NCBI GenBank assembly: GCA_023231105.1
Contig: JALNWB010000143.1
Coordinates: forward strand, 1 to 10,170
Length of the DNA: 10,170 nucleotides
Direction of reading: 5' to 3'
From: Ignavibacteriaceae bacterium
Lineage (GTDB): Bacteria > Bacteroidota > Ignavibacteria > Ignavibacteriales > Ignavibacteriaceae
Shown: positions 1 to 6,861 of the stretch, in pieces
Layout: each line of letters begins with the position of its first letter
How positions within the stretch are numbered: position 1 is the stretch's first letter
Made by a program: the position numbers and the translations under genes
Notes under the pieces: model-generated
Database searches by the model: none
The model's input: only the letters and a program-made list of their open reading frames with translations
What the model was told of the DNA's origin: nothing

Positions 1-2250
1 ATCTTCGATTCCACTTCAATTAAATTTTATGAATGGCTTTCCGAGTATTATCTCTCTTCACTCGGCGAAGCATTCCGGTTAGCAATTCCGCCGGGAACTG
101 AAGTACAATCGAAGAAGCGGATTTCTTCGGACGTTAGTTTTGCGAAGAAATTGTTGGAAGATGGTGGGAAGAAATCTCCGATTCAAAAAGCATTACTAAA
201 AATATTTTCTGAAAATGAGGCGATTAGTTATCACCAGATTCAACAGCAAACAAAACGGAAGAATCTTCTTTCCCTTCTGCGTACTTTGGAAAAAGCCGGC
301 GTAATCACCATTCACGATGAAGTTGATAAAGCGAAGGTTCGTATTAAAACTATTCTTTCGGTTAAGCTGTTAAAATCTGCGGAAGAAGTTTATGAGTTTA
401 TTCCTTCAATTGAAAATAAATCCCCAAAACAAGTTGATGTTTTATTGAAACTTCTTTCCGGGCAGCACGAAATGCCGTTTCAACAACTATTACTTGAAAC
501 AAAAGCTTCCGCAGCATCGATAAAAGGATTAGAAAAAAAAGAAATTATCACCGTTGTAAAAAAACAAATCGAACGAACGTTTCAAGAACCTTATTCCGAA
601 GACCTTATTGATTTTGATTTAACGTCAGATCAAAATAAAGTTTTAGAAAAAGTTTATCCGTTTCTTCAAAATCCTTCATTCAAAGTTTTTCTTTTGCACG
701 GAGTAACCGGTAGTGGCAAAACGCAAGTCTATATTGAACTTGTAAAAAAAGTTTTATCGCTCGGCAAAACCGTAATTATTCTTGTCCCCGAAATTGCATT
801 AACGCCGCAAATGACGGCGCGGTTGACGAATAATTTTAAAGGAATTGTTTCAGTCATTCACAGCAAAATGTCTCCCGGCGAGCGGTTTGATTCATGGCAA
901 AATATTTTAAATGAAAAATCGCAAGTGGTTATCGGTGCCCGCTCGGCGCTTTTTTCTCCTTTAAAAAATATCGGGCTTATTATTGTTGATGAAGAACATG
1001 ACGGAAGTTATAAACAGGATGAAACTCCCCGCTATAACGGAAAAGACGCAGCGTTGATGCGTGCAAAATTTTCCGGCTGCCCGGTTTTACTTGGCTCGGC
1101 TACACCTTCTGTTGAAAGTATGTATCTCGCAACCGCAAATAAATATCATCTGCTGAATCTTCCCGTTCGAGTGGATGACGCGAAACTTCCGAAGATAACT
1201 TTGGTGAATATTAACGATGAGAAAAAACTTAACCGGATGGAAAGTTTTTTTTCCAAAACATTGCTTGAAAAGATTGAAGAACGTTTAAAGAAAAAAGAAG
1301 GAGTAATCATTCTTCAAAACCGGCGAGGTTTTGCTACGCAGATTTATTGCGTTGAGTGCGGACAAATTGAAACGTGCGACAATTGTTCGGTTTCGCTTGT
1401 CTATCATATTAATGAAAACACGCTTCATTGTCACTACTGCGGATTTGTGAAAGAAGCGCCTCCGGCTTGCAATCACTGCGGCTCTCCGCATCTAAAATAT
1501 TTCGGAACAGGAACGGAACGTGTTGAAGATGAACTTGCCTATTATTTTCCAAATGCAGTCCTTGAGCGTATTGATTCGGACGCAATTTCAAAAAAAGGAA
1601 ATTTAGGAACGATTCTCACAAACTTTAAAAGCGGAGCGATCGATATTCTTGTTGGAACACAAATGGTCGCAAAGGGAATGGATTTTTCTCGCGTTACGCT
1701 TGTCGGAGTTATCTCAGCGGAGACAAATTTATGGCTTCCCGATTTTCGGGCGGATGAACGGACATTCCAACTTTTAACGCAAGTTAGCGGTAGAGCCGGA
1801 AGAAGTAAAATTGAAGGGGAGGTAGTAATCCAAACGCAGAACGATAAACATTTTGTACTGCAAAAAGTTTTGCAAAATGATTATGATGGTTTTTATAAAA
1901 AAGAAATCTTTGACCGCGAACACCGCGGTTATCCGCCATTTATGCGCCTTGCCGTAATTGAAGCGAAAGATAAAGAAGAAAAAAAAGCGCACAGCGCAAT
2001 GAAAGAATTTTATAACGAACTGCTCGCGTTTAAAAAGTATCTAAAAATCACCTCACCGACTTCCGCAGTAATTGCAAAGCTGAAAGGTGAATATCGTTTT
2101 CAAATAGTACTAAAAACAGATCGGGTTACCGATCCTTCAGGAAGCATTTTAAGGAAAGCAATTTCAGAATCGTTTATGCGGTTCAATCGAAAAACCATAT
2201 TCAAAGATGTAAAAATCTTTTTCGATATTGATCCGCAAAGCATTTTATAA
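1..2250 (+). CDS. priA: Primosomal protein N' (replication-restart helicase PriA), 5'-truncated
   Basis: PriA is a 3'-to-5' superfamily 2 DNA helicase that recognises stalled or collapsed forks and starts reloading of the replicative helicase. The frame is open from base 1, so the true start and the N-terminal part of the 3'-end-binding domain lie upstream. About 749 residues are visible. Residues 1-35 include YYLSSLGEAFRLAIPPG, typical of the PriA N-terminal domain. The Walker A motif GVTGSGKT is at residues 234-241 and the Walker B motif DEEHD at 330-334. Eight zinc-binding cysteines, arranged as four CxxC pairs, sit at 450/453, 459/462, 477/480 and 490/493, inserted in the helicase core as expected for PriA. 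Helicase motif V (GTQMVAKG) begins near 552 and motif VI (SGRAGR) near 596. A TTG at 151 could be mistaken for a start, but the conserved sequence before it rules that out. The stop is followed directly by a hairpin shared with the convergent downstream gene. Confidence 0.97.
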   Translation: MFDSTSIKFYEWLSEYYLSSLGEAFRLAIPPGTEVQSKKRISSDVSFAKKLLEDGGKKSPIQKALLKIFSENEAISYHQIQQQTKRKNLLSLLRTLEKAGVITIHDEVDKAKVRIKTILSVKLLKSAEEVYEFIPSIENKSPKQVDVLLKLLSGQHEMPFQQLLLETKASAASIKGLEKKEIITVVKKQIERTFQEPYSEDLIDFDLTSDQNKVLEKVYPFLQNPSFKVFLLHGVTGSGKTQVYIELVKKVLSLGKTVIILVPEIALTPQMTARLTNNFKGIVSVIHSKMSPGERFDSWQNILNEKSQVVIGARSALFSPLKNIGLIIVDEEHDGSYKQDETPRYNGKDAALMRAKFSGCPVLLGSATPSVESMYLATANKYHLLNLPVRVDDAKLPKITLVNINDEKKLNRMESFFSKTLLEKIEERLKKKEGVIILQNRRGFATQIYCVECGQIETCDNCSVSLVYHINENTLHCHYCGFVKEAPPACNHCGSPHLKYFGTGTERVEDELAYYFPNAVLERIDSDAISKKGNLGTILTNFKSGAIDILVGTQMVAKGMDFSRVTLVGVISAETNLWLPDFRADERTFQLLTQVSGRAGRSKIEGEVVIQTQNDKHFVLQKVLQNDYDGFYKKEIFDREHRGYPPFMRLAVIEAKDKEEKKAHSAMKEFYNELLAFKKYLKITSPTSAVIAKLKGEYRFQIVLKTDRVTDPSGSILRKAISESFMRFNRKTIFKDVKIFFDIDPQSIL

Positions 2251-2251
2251 A

Positions 2252-2285
2252 GTGGAGTGTAGAATGAATTTCATTCTACACCCAC
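2252..2285. terminator. Inverted repeat, probable bidirectional terminator between priA and the Yip1-domain gene
   Basis: The core is an 11-bp perfect stem (2257-2267 with 2271-2281) and a 3-nt loop. Four further pairs (2252-2255 with 2282-2285) extend it after a single bulged A at 2256. It lies 1 nt after the priA stop and 13 nt from the stop of the convergent gene, so it can serve both. The tracts after the stem are only moderately T-rich: TTTATTTATT some 6 nt downstream on the + strand, and TTTATAAAATG on the - strand. The structure is certain; termination is inferred from its position between converging genes. Confidence 0.7.
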
Positions 2286-2298
2286 AATGCTTTATTTA

Positions 2299-3105
2299 TT
2301 AAGCAAAATTTTCAAGGAAAGGGACAGATCTTATTAAGACAAATACGAGAAGGCTCCAGATAATCCACGCTCCAAAAATGAAATAGTAATATTTTTTCGA
2401 ATCACCGGCGTTAAAAAGTTTTGTCATTCCGAGAGCAATAACAAAGTATATCCAGATTGAGAAGATGTCTAATTTTGATAAGAGAAAACCCACAAATGTC
2501 TTCGCATCAACAGCGAACAAAGTTGCTACCGATACATCGCGTGAAAGTTTTCCGCTAAAGAGTGAAAAGATAGTAACTAAAATCATGCTGATAATACCAA
2601 TGTAGCTGGTTAATCCCGTTGTAACCAAAACATGTTTGTATGTTCCGTCAGCTTTAAAAATAAATTTAGCGAAGAGGAAATAAAATCCCGCGATAACTAA
2701 ATACAAGATGAATCCAAAAACCAAAATACTAATGGCTGTAAAAACTTTACCGATTGTACCACTCATTTTATCCATTTGATCTTCAGCCGTTTGCAGTTGT
2801 TCATCAGCTTGCTCTTTGGTCATAGTTCCTTTTTCAACTGCATCCTCAAACCGTTTTTCTATTCCTTCCATTTGTTTCTGTTTCATCTCAGCTTTTAATT
2901 GAGGATTTCCCGCCATAATAAACTGAGAAATGATAACGACTACCAACATCGCCAAAACAGGAAGAACCCAGTCAATTGTTTTGATCGGAAATTTTGCGAT
3001 ACTTTCAAACGTTTTCCCCGGTTCGGAAAAGACCCCGACAAGTTTATCGGAATGACTTAATTCCGGTTCTTGATCAGGTTGCTGTAGATCCTCAAATTCA
3101 CTCAT
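2299..3105 (-). CDS. Yip1-domain integral membrane protein
   Basis: The protein has 268 residues and resembles the bacterial Yip1-domain family. These are multi-pass membrane proteins whose function in bacteria is largely unknown. A short acidic N-terminus is followed by a family-like segment with FSEPGKTFESIAKFP (residues 26-40). Hydrophobic segments at about 45-64, 120-150, 161-184, 203-229 and 240-259 suggest five membrane spans. Between the first and second spans lies a highly charged, probably helical stretch rich in Lys, Glu and Gln (about 66-118). The ATG start is preceded by GGAG with a 6-nt spacer, which supports this start. The gene converges on priA and diverges from tnaA, so it is probably transcribed alone. 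The family call rests on overall pattern rather than a catalytic motif. No specific function can be assigned. Confidence 0.8.
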   Translation of the reverse strand: MSEFEDLQQPDQEPELSHSDKLVGVFSEPGKTFESIAKFPIKTIDWVLPVLAMLVVVIISQFIMAGNPQLKAEMKQKQMEGIEKRFEDAVEKGTMTKEQADEQLQTAEDQMDKMSGTIGKVFTAISILVFGFILYLVIAGFYFLFAKFIFKADGTYKHVLVTTGLTSYIGIISMILVTIFSLFSGKLSRDVSVATLFAVDAKTFVGFLLSKLDIFSIWIYFVIALGMTKLFNAGDSKKYYYFIFGAWIIWSLLVFVLIRSVPFLENFA

Positions 3106-3264
3106 GGTTTACTCCGTTTTAGTTGAAATAAATTTATCTTCAAATAAAAATTAATGCAATTCAAGTTAAAGACAAATCAAAATCTCAATTCCTTTTATTT
3201 GTCTCTCAAAAGCTAATGAAGTAGTTTACTGATAATATTTTAAAAATTTAGTAAGAAAAGTTTT
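3106..3264. promoter_or_regulatory. Divergent intergenic region between the Yip1-domain gene and tnaA
   Basis: This very AT-rich spacer of 159 bp separates two divergently transcribed starts, so it should hold both promoters. The only promoter-like string I see for tnaA is TGATAATAT near 3230-3238, an extended -10-like match with no convincing -35, about 25 nt before the start codon. I see no leader peptide with tryptophan codons, so TnaC-type attenuation as in E. coli is not supported. No riboswitch or clear operator is visible. Confidence 0.35.
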
Positions 3265-4635
3265 ATGAAAACCATAATCGAACCATTCAAAATCAAATCG
3301 GTGGAACCAATCCGTTTTACAACAAAAGAAGAACGCGAAATCATTTTAAAAGATGCCGGGTACAATCCCTTTCTTATTCACGCAGATGATGTGCTGATAG
3401 ATTTACTAACCGACAGCGGCACTTCCGCAATGAGCGCCGCGCAGTGGGCGGGTATCATGCAAGGCGATGAATCGTATGCAGGGTCAAGATCATTTTACCG
3501 TTTTGAAGCGGCAATCAGAAAAATTACCGGGATGAAATTTATTATCCCGACACATCAAGGAAGAGCTGCTGAAAAAATTCTCTTCTCAATTGTCGGCGGG
3601 AAAGGAAAATATTTTCCGAACAATACGCACTTTGATACTACCCGTGCAAACATTGAGTTTTCCGGCGCCGAAGCGGATGATTTTCTGAATGAAATTGGAA
3701 AACACCCTGAAATTCGTGCAGACTTTAAAGGAAATATGGACATCGAAAAACTTGAAAAATTTATTCAAGAAAAGGGGAAAGAAAATATTCCTCTTTGCAT
3801 GATCACCATTACAAACAATTCCGGTGGCGGGCAGCCGGTTTCGATGCAGAATATTCGCGAGACGAAAGAAGTTTGTACTAAATACGGAATCCCTCTCTTT
3901 ATTGATGCGTGCCGCTTTGCTGAGAACGCTTACTTCATCAAAATAAGAGAAAAAGGATACGAACATAAATCAATACTTGAAATTGTGCAGGAAATTTTTT
4001 CTTATGCCGACGGTGTTACCATGAGCGCAAAAAAAGATGCGCTTGTAAACATCGGCGGATTTTTAGCAATGCAGGATGAAAAACTTGCAACACAGTGTCG
4101 CAATCTTTTAATTGTTACAGAAGGTTTTCCTACGTACGGCGGACTTGCCGGAAGAGATTTAGAAGCCGTTGCTCAAGGTTTGGAAGAAGTTTTGGACGAG
4201 AATTATCTTCATTACAGAATTCGCAGCGTTGCTTATCTCGGCGATAAGTTAGTTGCAGCCGGCGTTCCAATTATTGAACCGCCGGGAGGTCATGCAATTT
4301 ATCTTGACGCAAAAAGATTTTTACCCGAAATTCCACCGTATCAATTTCCCGGGCAGGCAATTGTCTGCGCCTTGTATATCGAAGGCGGCATTCGCTCTGT
4401 GGAGATCGGCAGTGTAATGTTTGGTAAGAATGATGAAAACGGGAACATGATTTCTCCGCCGATGGAACTTGTCCGTTTGGCAATTCCTCGCAGAGTTTAT
4501 ACGCAAAGTCATATTGATTATGTTAGTGAAGTAGTTATTGATGCTTACAAGCAGCGTGATAAAATGCGCGGTCTAAAATTCACGTATGAAGCGCCGATGC
4601 TTCGTCATTTTACGGCAAAGTTTGAACCGGTATAA
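3265..4635 (+). CDS. tnaA: Tryptophanase (PLP-dependent beta-eliminating lyase)
   Basis: This cytosolic enzyme splits L-tryptophan into indole, pyruvate and ammonia using pyridoxal phosphate. Its 456 residues align without gaps at key points to the tryptophanase/tyrosine phenol-lyase family. Visible features are IDLLTDSGT (45-53), Tyr71 in YAGS, THQGR ending at Arg100, Asn185 in TNNSGGGQPVS, Asp214 and Arg217, and the PLP lysine Lys257 in SAKKD. The length equals that of Citrobacter tyrosine phenol-lyase, but the residues known to separate the two activities are tryptophanase-like: Asp124 (Thr in the phenol-lyase), Ile381 (Arg in the phenol-lyase) and His448 (Phe in the phenol-lyase). It is first in a tight + strand block with a DUF4905-like gene, AMMECR1 and Memo. 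No tryptophan permease lies beside it. The Shine-Dalgarno sequence is weak. Family membership is near certain; the substrate is inferred from the three residues. Confidence 0.92.
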   Translation: MKTIIEPFKIKSVEPIRFTTKEEREIILKDAGYNPFLIHADDVLIDLLTDSGTSAMSAAQWAGIMQGDESYAGSRSFYRFEAAIRKITGMKFIIPTHQGRAAEKILFSIVGGKGKYFPNNTHFDTTRANIEFSGAEADDFLNEIGKHPEIRADFKGNMDIEKLEKFIQEKGKENIPLCMITITNNSGGGQPVSMQNIRETKEVCTKYGIPLFIDACRFAENAYFIKIREKGYEHKSILEIVQEIFSYADGVTMSAKKDALVNIGGFLAMQDEKLATQCRNLLIVTEGFPTYGGLAGRDLEAVAQGLEEVLDENYLHYRIRSVAYLGDKLVAAGVPIIEPPGGHAIYLDAKRFLPEIPPYQFPGQAIVCALYIEGGIRSVEIGSVMFGKNDENGNMISPPMELVRLAIPRRVYTQSHIDYVSEVVIDAYKQRDKMRGLKFTYEAPMLRHFTAKFEPV

Positions 4636-4648
4636 TTGGATGAGAACG

Positions 4649-5461
4649 ATGAAGAAATATTTCAAACATAATAACAAAAAACAAATTTGGCGGATTCTCA
4701 TTTCCGAAACCGATAAACTCGTTCTTGAAGAAAGGGACATGAAAACAAAAGAAGTTTTTTTTTCTTGTTATGATTTATCAACCAAAGAAAAAATATTTTC
4801 CAATTTTCAGTTTGATGAAAAATCATGGATAGGCATTGAAGCTTTAGAGAACGATATCATCATTTTCCATTTATACATGAAACCTGATATGCCGCAGCAT
4901 AAAGGCTTTTTTACTTATGATATTAAGCAAAAGAAAATTCTTTGGAAAAATGAAACGCTGACCTATTTCTTTTCCGATAACGAAAAGATTGTTGCCTTTC
5001 AGCAGCAATTTGAAGGAAGGAATTATGTGGAAATCGATTTACAAACCGGTGACGTTATACGCAATCTTGGCGAGGACTATATAAACGTAAATTTAATGAA
5101 ACAGCAGGCGCAGGCAAAAAAATCATACGCCGGTTATCTCTTCCCTGAAGTTTTTAATCCTTTAAATGATGAACCGCAATTTGATTGCATTAGAAATACG
5201 GTTTCCCGGTTTGCGTTTTCCGGTCAGGTTGAATATTTTCAAATCGGTGATTTTCTCTTCTTCACTTTTCACGAAAAAAAAGATGAAAAATTCAACCAGC
5301 ATTTTTATATTTGCAGCATATCGGACGGTTCTCTTTTTTTCTCTGACGTTCTGAACAAAAATATTCATAATTACGCTGCCGATTCTTTTTTCCTTTATAA
5401 AAAATTTCTTTTTCTTATAAAGGAAAAACAAATTATACAAATTTTTAAAATGGATATCTAA
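4649..5461 (+). CDS. DUF4905-like protein of unknown function
   Basis: The protein has 270 residues and no signal peptide or membrane span, so it is probably cytoplasmic. It resembles the DUF4905 family, described mainly from Bacteroidota, whose function is unknown; I make this assignment from memory of the sequence pattern. It is rich in beta-strand-like, aromatic-containing segments, with repeated themes such as a YDLSTKEKIF strand-turn (about residues 41-50), YDIKQKKILW (about 90-99) and IDLQTGDVIRNLG (about 124-136). These resemble blades of a beta-propeller-like fold, which is inference only. No catalytic motif is evident. The ATG at 4649 is preferred because GGA and GAG lie just upstream. 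An in-frame ATG at 4640 is possible, and starts further upstream would overlap tnaA. It begins 13 nt after the tnaA stop and ends 11 nt before the AMMECR1 start, so co-transcription is likely. It contains a nine-T run (4755-4763) without loss of frame. Confidence 0.82.
   Translation: MKKYFKHNNKKQIWRILISETDKLVLEERDMKTKEVFFSCYDLSTKEKIFSNFQFDEKSWIGIEALENDIIIFHLYMKPDMPQHKGFFTYDIKQKKILWKNETLTYFFSDNEKIVAFQQQFEGRNYVEIDLQTGDVIRNLGEDYINVNLMKQQAQAKKSYAGYLFPEVFNPLNDEPQFDCIRNTVSRFAFSGQVEYFQIGDFLFFTFHEKKDEKFNQHFYICSISDGSLFFSDVLNKNIHNYAADSFFLYKKFLFLIKEKQIIQIFKMDI
5387..5428. repeat. Perfect 14-bp inverted repeat near the 3' end of the DUF4905-like gene
   Basis: Bases 5387-5400 are exactly complementary to 5415-5428, with a 14-nt loop. 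The arms are AT-rich with two central C:G pairs. It lies wholly in coding sequence, about 45 nt before the start of the AMMECR1 gene. It might influence mRNA stability or translation inside the operon, or it might be a by-product of the Phe/Lys-rich coding sequence. Confidence 0.6.
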
Positions 5462-5472
5462 ATGAGGATGTT

Positions 5473-6054
5473 ATGTTTCTAACTAAGGATGAAAAAGGGA
5501 TATTGCTTTTGATCGCACGGCAGTCGATCGAATCAATCTTCGAAGACTTTCCCTCCATGCCGGAAATTGATTATGCCAGGCATCCGTCTCTTGCTTTGCG
5601 AACGGGCTGTTTTGTTACGCTGAACAAACATAAACAATTACGCGGCTGCATCGGATATATTTCCTCAAACACGCCGCTTGGAGAAACAATTTGGGAAGTT
5701 GCAAAACTTTCTGCGCTTGAAGATCCGCGGTTTCCCCCTGTTACCTCAGAGGAAGTCCCTCGTTTACTTATAGAAATTTCTGTTTTAACTCCGCCGGTTC
5801 CCCTTACAAATTATAATGATATTAAAATTGGTGTGCATGGTTTAATTTTAGACGAGCCTGAAGCGCATGGTTTGTTGCTTCCGCAAGTGGCTGTTGAAAA
5901 TCATTTTTCAAGTAATGATTTTTTGACTGCGTTATGTCAAAAAGCAGGAGCCGATCCGCATTTGTGGAGGACGAGATTCCTAAATATAAAAACTTTTACC
6001 GCAGAAGTATTTCGCGAAGAACAACATAGAGATCTAACCGGTGAAAGAAAATAG
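5473..6054 (+). CDS. amrA: AMMECR1-domain protein (AmmeMemoRadiSam system protein A)
   Basis: The protein has 193 residues, close to a stand-alone AMMECR1 domain. Family hallmarks are LRGCIG (residues 56-61) with a conserved cysteine, DPRFPPV (84-90), and GLLLPQVA (133-140) followed by the LTALCQKAGADPHLW segment (151-165). AMMECR1 proteins occur in bacteria, archaea and eukaryotes. In prokaryotes they are often adjacent or fused to Memo and associated with a radical SAM enzyme. The reaction is not established. GAGG at 5464-5467 is well spaced for the ATG at 5473. The Memo gene starts within the last codons of this one (14-nt overlap), so the two are almost certainly co-transcribed and translationally coupled. 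Confidence 0.94.
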   Translation: MFLTKDEKGILLLIARQSIESIFEDFPSMPEIDYARHPSLALRTGCFVTLNKHKQLRGCIGYISSNTPLGETIWEVAKLSALEDPRFPPVTSEEVPRLLIEISVLTPPVPLTNYNDIKIGVHGLILDEPEAHGLLLPQVAVENHFSSNDFLTALCQKAGADPHLWRTRFLNIKTFTAEVFREEQHRDLTGERK

Positions 6055-6856
6055 ACCCCCATATTTTGCCGGATCTTTTTATCCCAGGAATCCCGATGTT
6101 TTACAATTCGAGATTAATAAAATGTTGCATGCTTCCGAACATGGTTTACTGTATCCGAACCTTCAAACCATTATTGCTCCTCATGCGGGATATAGTTACT
6201 CGGGATTAACTGCGGCTTATGCTTACAACGCGGTTAAAGGGAAAAAATATTCAACCGTAATAATTCTTTCACCAAGTCACCACGAATATTTTCCAGGTAT
6301 TTCAATTTATGACGGAGATGCGTACCAAACGCCGCTTGGACTTGTGCATGTAAATCATGATGCGGCAGAATTAATTGTAAAAAGTTCTGGTAGAATTTTC
6401 CGCGGCAAAGAAGGGCACCGGCAGGAACATGCCATCGAAATTCAGCTCCCTTTTCTGCAAACTGTCTTAAATGATTTTACGATTGTACCCATTGTGATGG
6501 GAGATCAAGATGAAGTATTTGTTGAATCGCTTGCTGAAAGTTTGGCAACTGTGTTAAATGAAGAAACATTAATTGTTGTGAGTTCCGATTTATCTCATTA
6601 TCATTCCCAACAAAAAGCTGATCTGATGGATGAGAAAATTGCGCAACGTATTGAAGCGCTTGATTATGATGGGTTAGCGAATGATTTGAATTCCGGTGAA
6701 GTTGAAGCCTGCGGCGGCGGACTTATTCTTTCAGTTCTAAAAGCGATGGAACGCAAAACGAATATTGCGAAAGTTCTTCACCGCACAACCTCCGGAGAGG
6801 TTACTCTCGATTACAACCAGGTTGTCGGGTATCTTTCCGCTGCAATCTATCATTAA
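6041..6856 (+). CDS. amrB: Memo family protein (AmmeMemoRadiSam system protein B)
   Basis: The protein has 271 residues, full length for the Memo family, which has the fold of LigB-type class III extradiol dioxygenases. The residues matching the metal-site region of human MEMO1 are all present: His48 in APHAGYSYSG, the His80-His81 pair in SPSHH, Asp183 and His186 in SSDLSH, and Cys224 in EACGGG. The segment EHAIEIQLPFLQ (129-140) is also characteristic. Human MEMO1 binds redox metals, but the bacterial role is unknown. The start is GTG at 6041, preceded by AGAGA (6028-6032) with an 8-nt spacer, and it overlaps the AMMECR1 gene by 14 nt. This start keeps the conserved YFAGSFYP N-terminus. The stop lies 5 nt from the stop of the convergent radical SAM gene. 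Confidence 0.95.
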   Translation: MKENRPPYFAGSFYPRNPDVLQFEINKMLHASEHGLLYPNLQTIIAPHAGYSYSGLTAAYAYNAVKGKKYSTVIILSPSHHEYFPGISIYDGDAYQTPLGLVHVNHDAAELIVKSSGRIFRGKEGHRQEHAIEIQLPFLQTVLNDFTIVPIVMGDQDEVFVESLAESLATVLNEETLIVVSSDLSHYHSQQKADLMDEKIAQRIEALDYDGLANDLNSGEVEACGGGLILSVLKAMERKTNIAKVLHRTTSGEVTLDYNQVVGYLSAAIYH

Positions 6857-6861
6857 AATTT

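Noticed and set aside
151..153. TTG as a possible start of priA
   Set aside because: The frame is open to base 1 and residues before it carry conserved PriA N-terminal sequence, so the gene begins outside the window.
1915..1931. Inverted repeat ACCGCG/CGCGGT within priA
   Set aside because: Only six pairs, inside conserved PriA coding sequence, and explained by codon choice.
2110..2135. Short palindrome GATCGG-GTTA-CCGATC near the end of priA, considered as an operator
   Set aside because: It lies in coding sequence well before the stop, has only six pairs, and no second copy was seen in the window.
3154..3216. A 20-codon ORF upstream of tnaA, considered as a TnaC-like leader peptide
   Set aside because: It has no tryptophan codon, no conserved Trp/Pro arrangement and no ribosome binding site, and the surrounding DNA is simply AT-rich.
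3586..3966. A 126-codon - strand ORF antisense to tnaA
   Set aside because: It is a shadow of the tnaA coding frame, is Phe/Arg/Ser-rich with no family resemblance, and lies fully inside conserved catalytic sequence.
4755..4763. Run of nine T in the DUF4905-like gene, considered as a slippage or phase-variation site
   Set aside because: The frame is intact on both sides, and similar runs of 7-8 A or T occur throughout this AT-rich window, so nothing singles it out.
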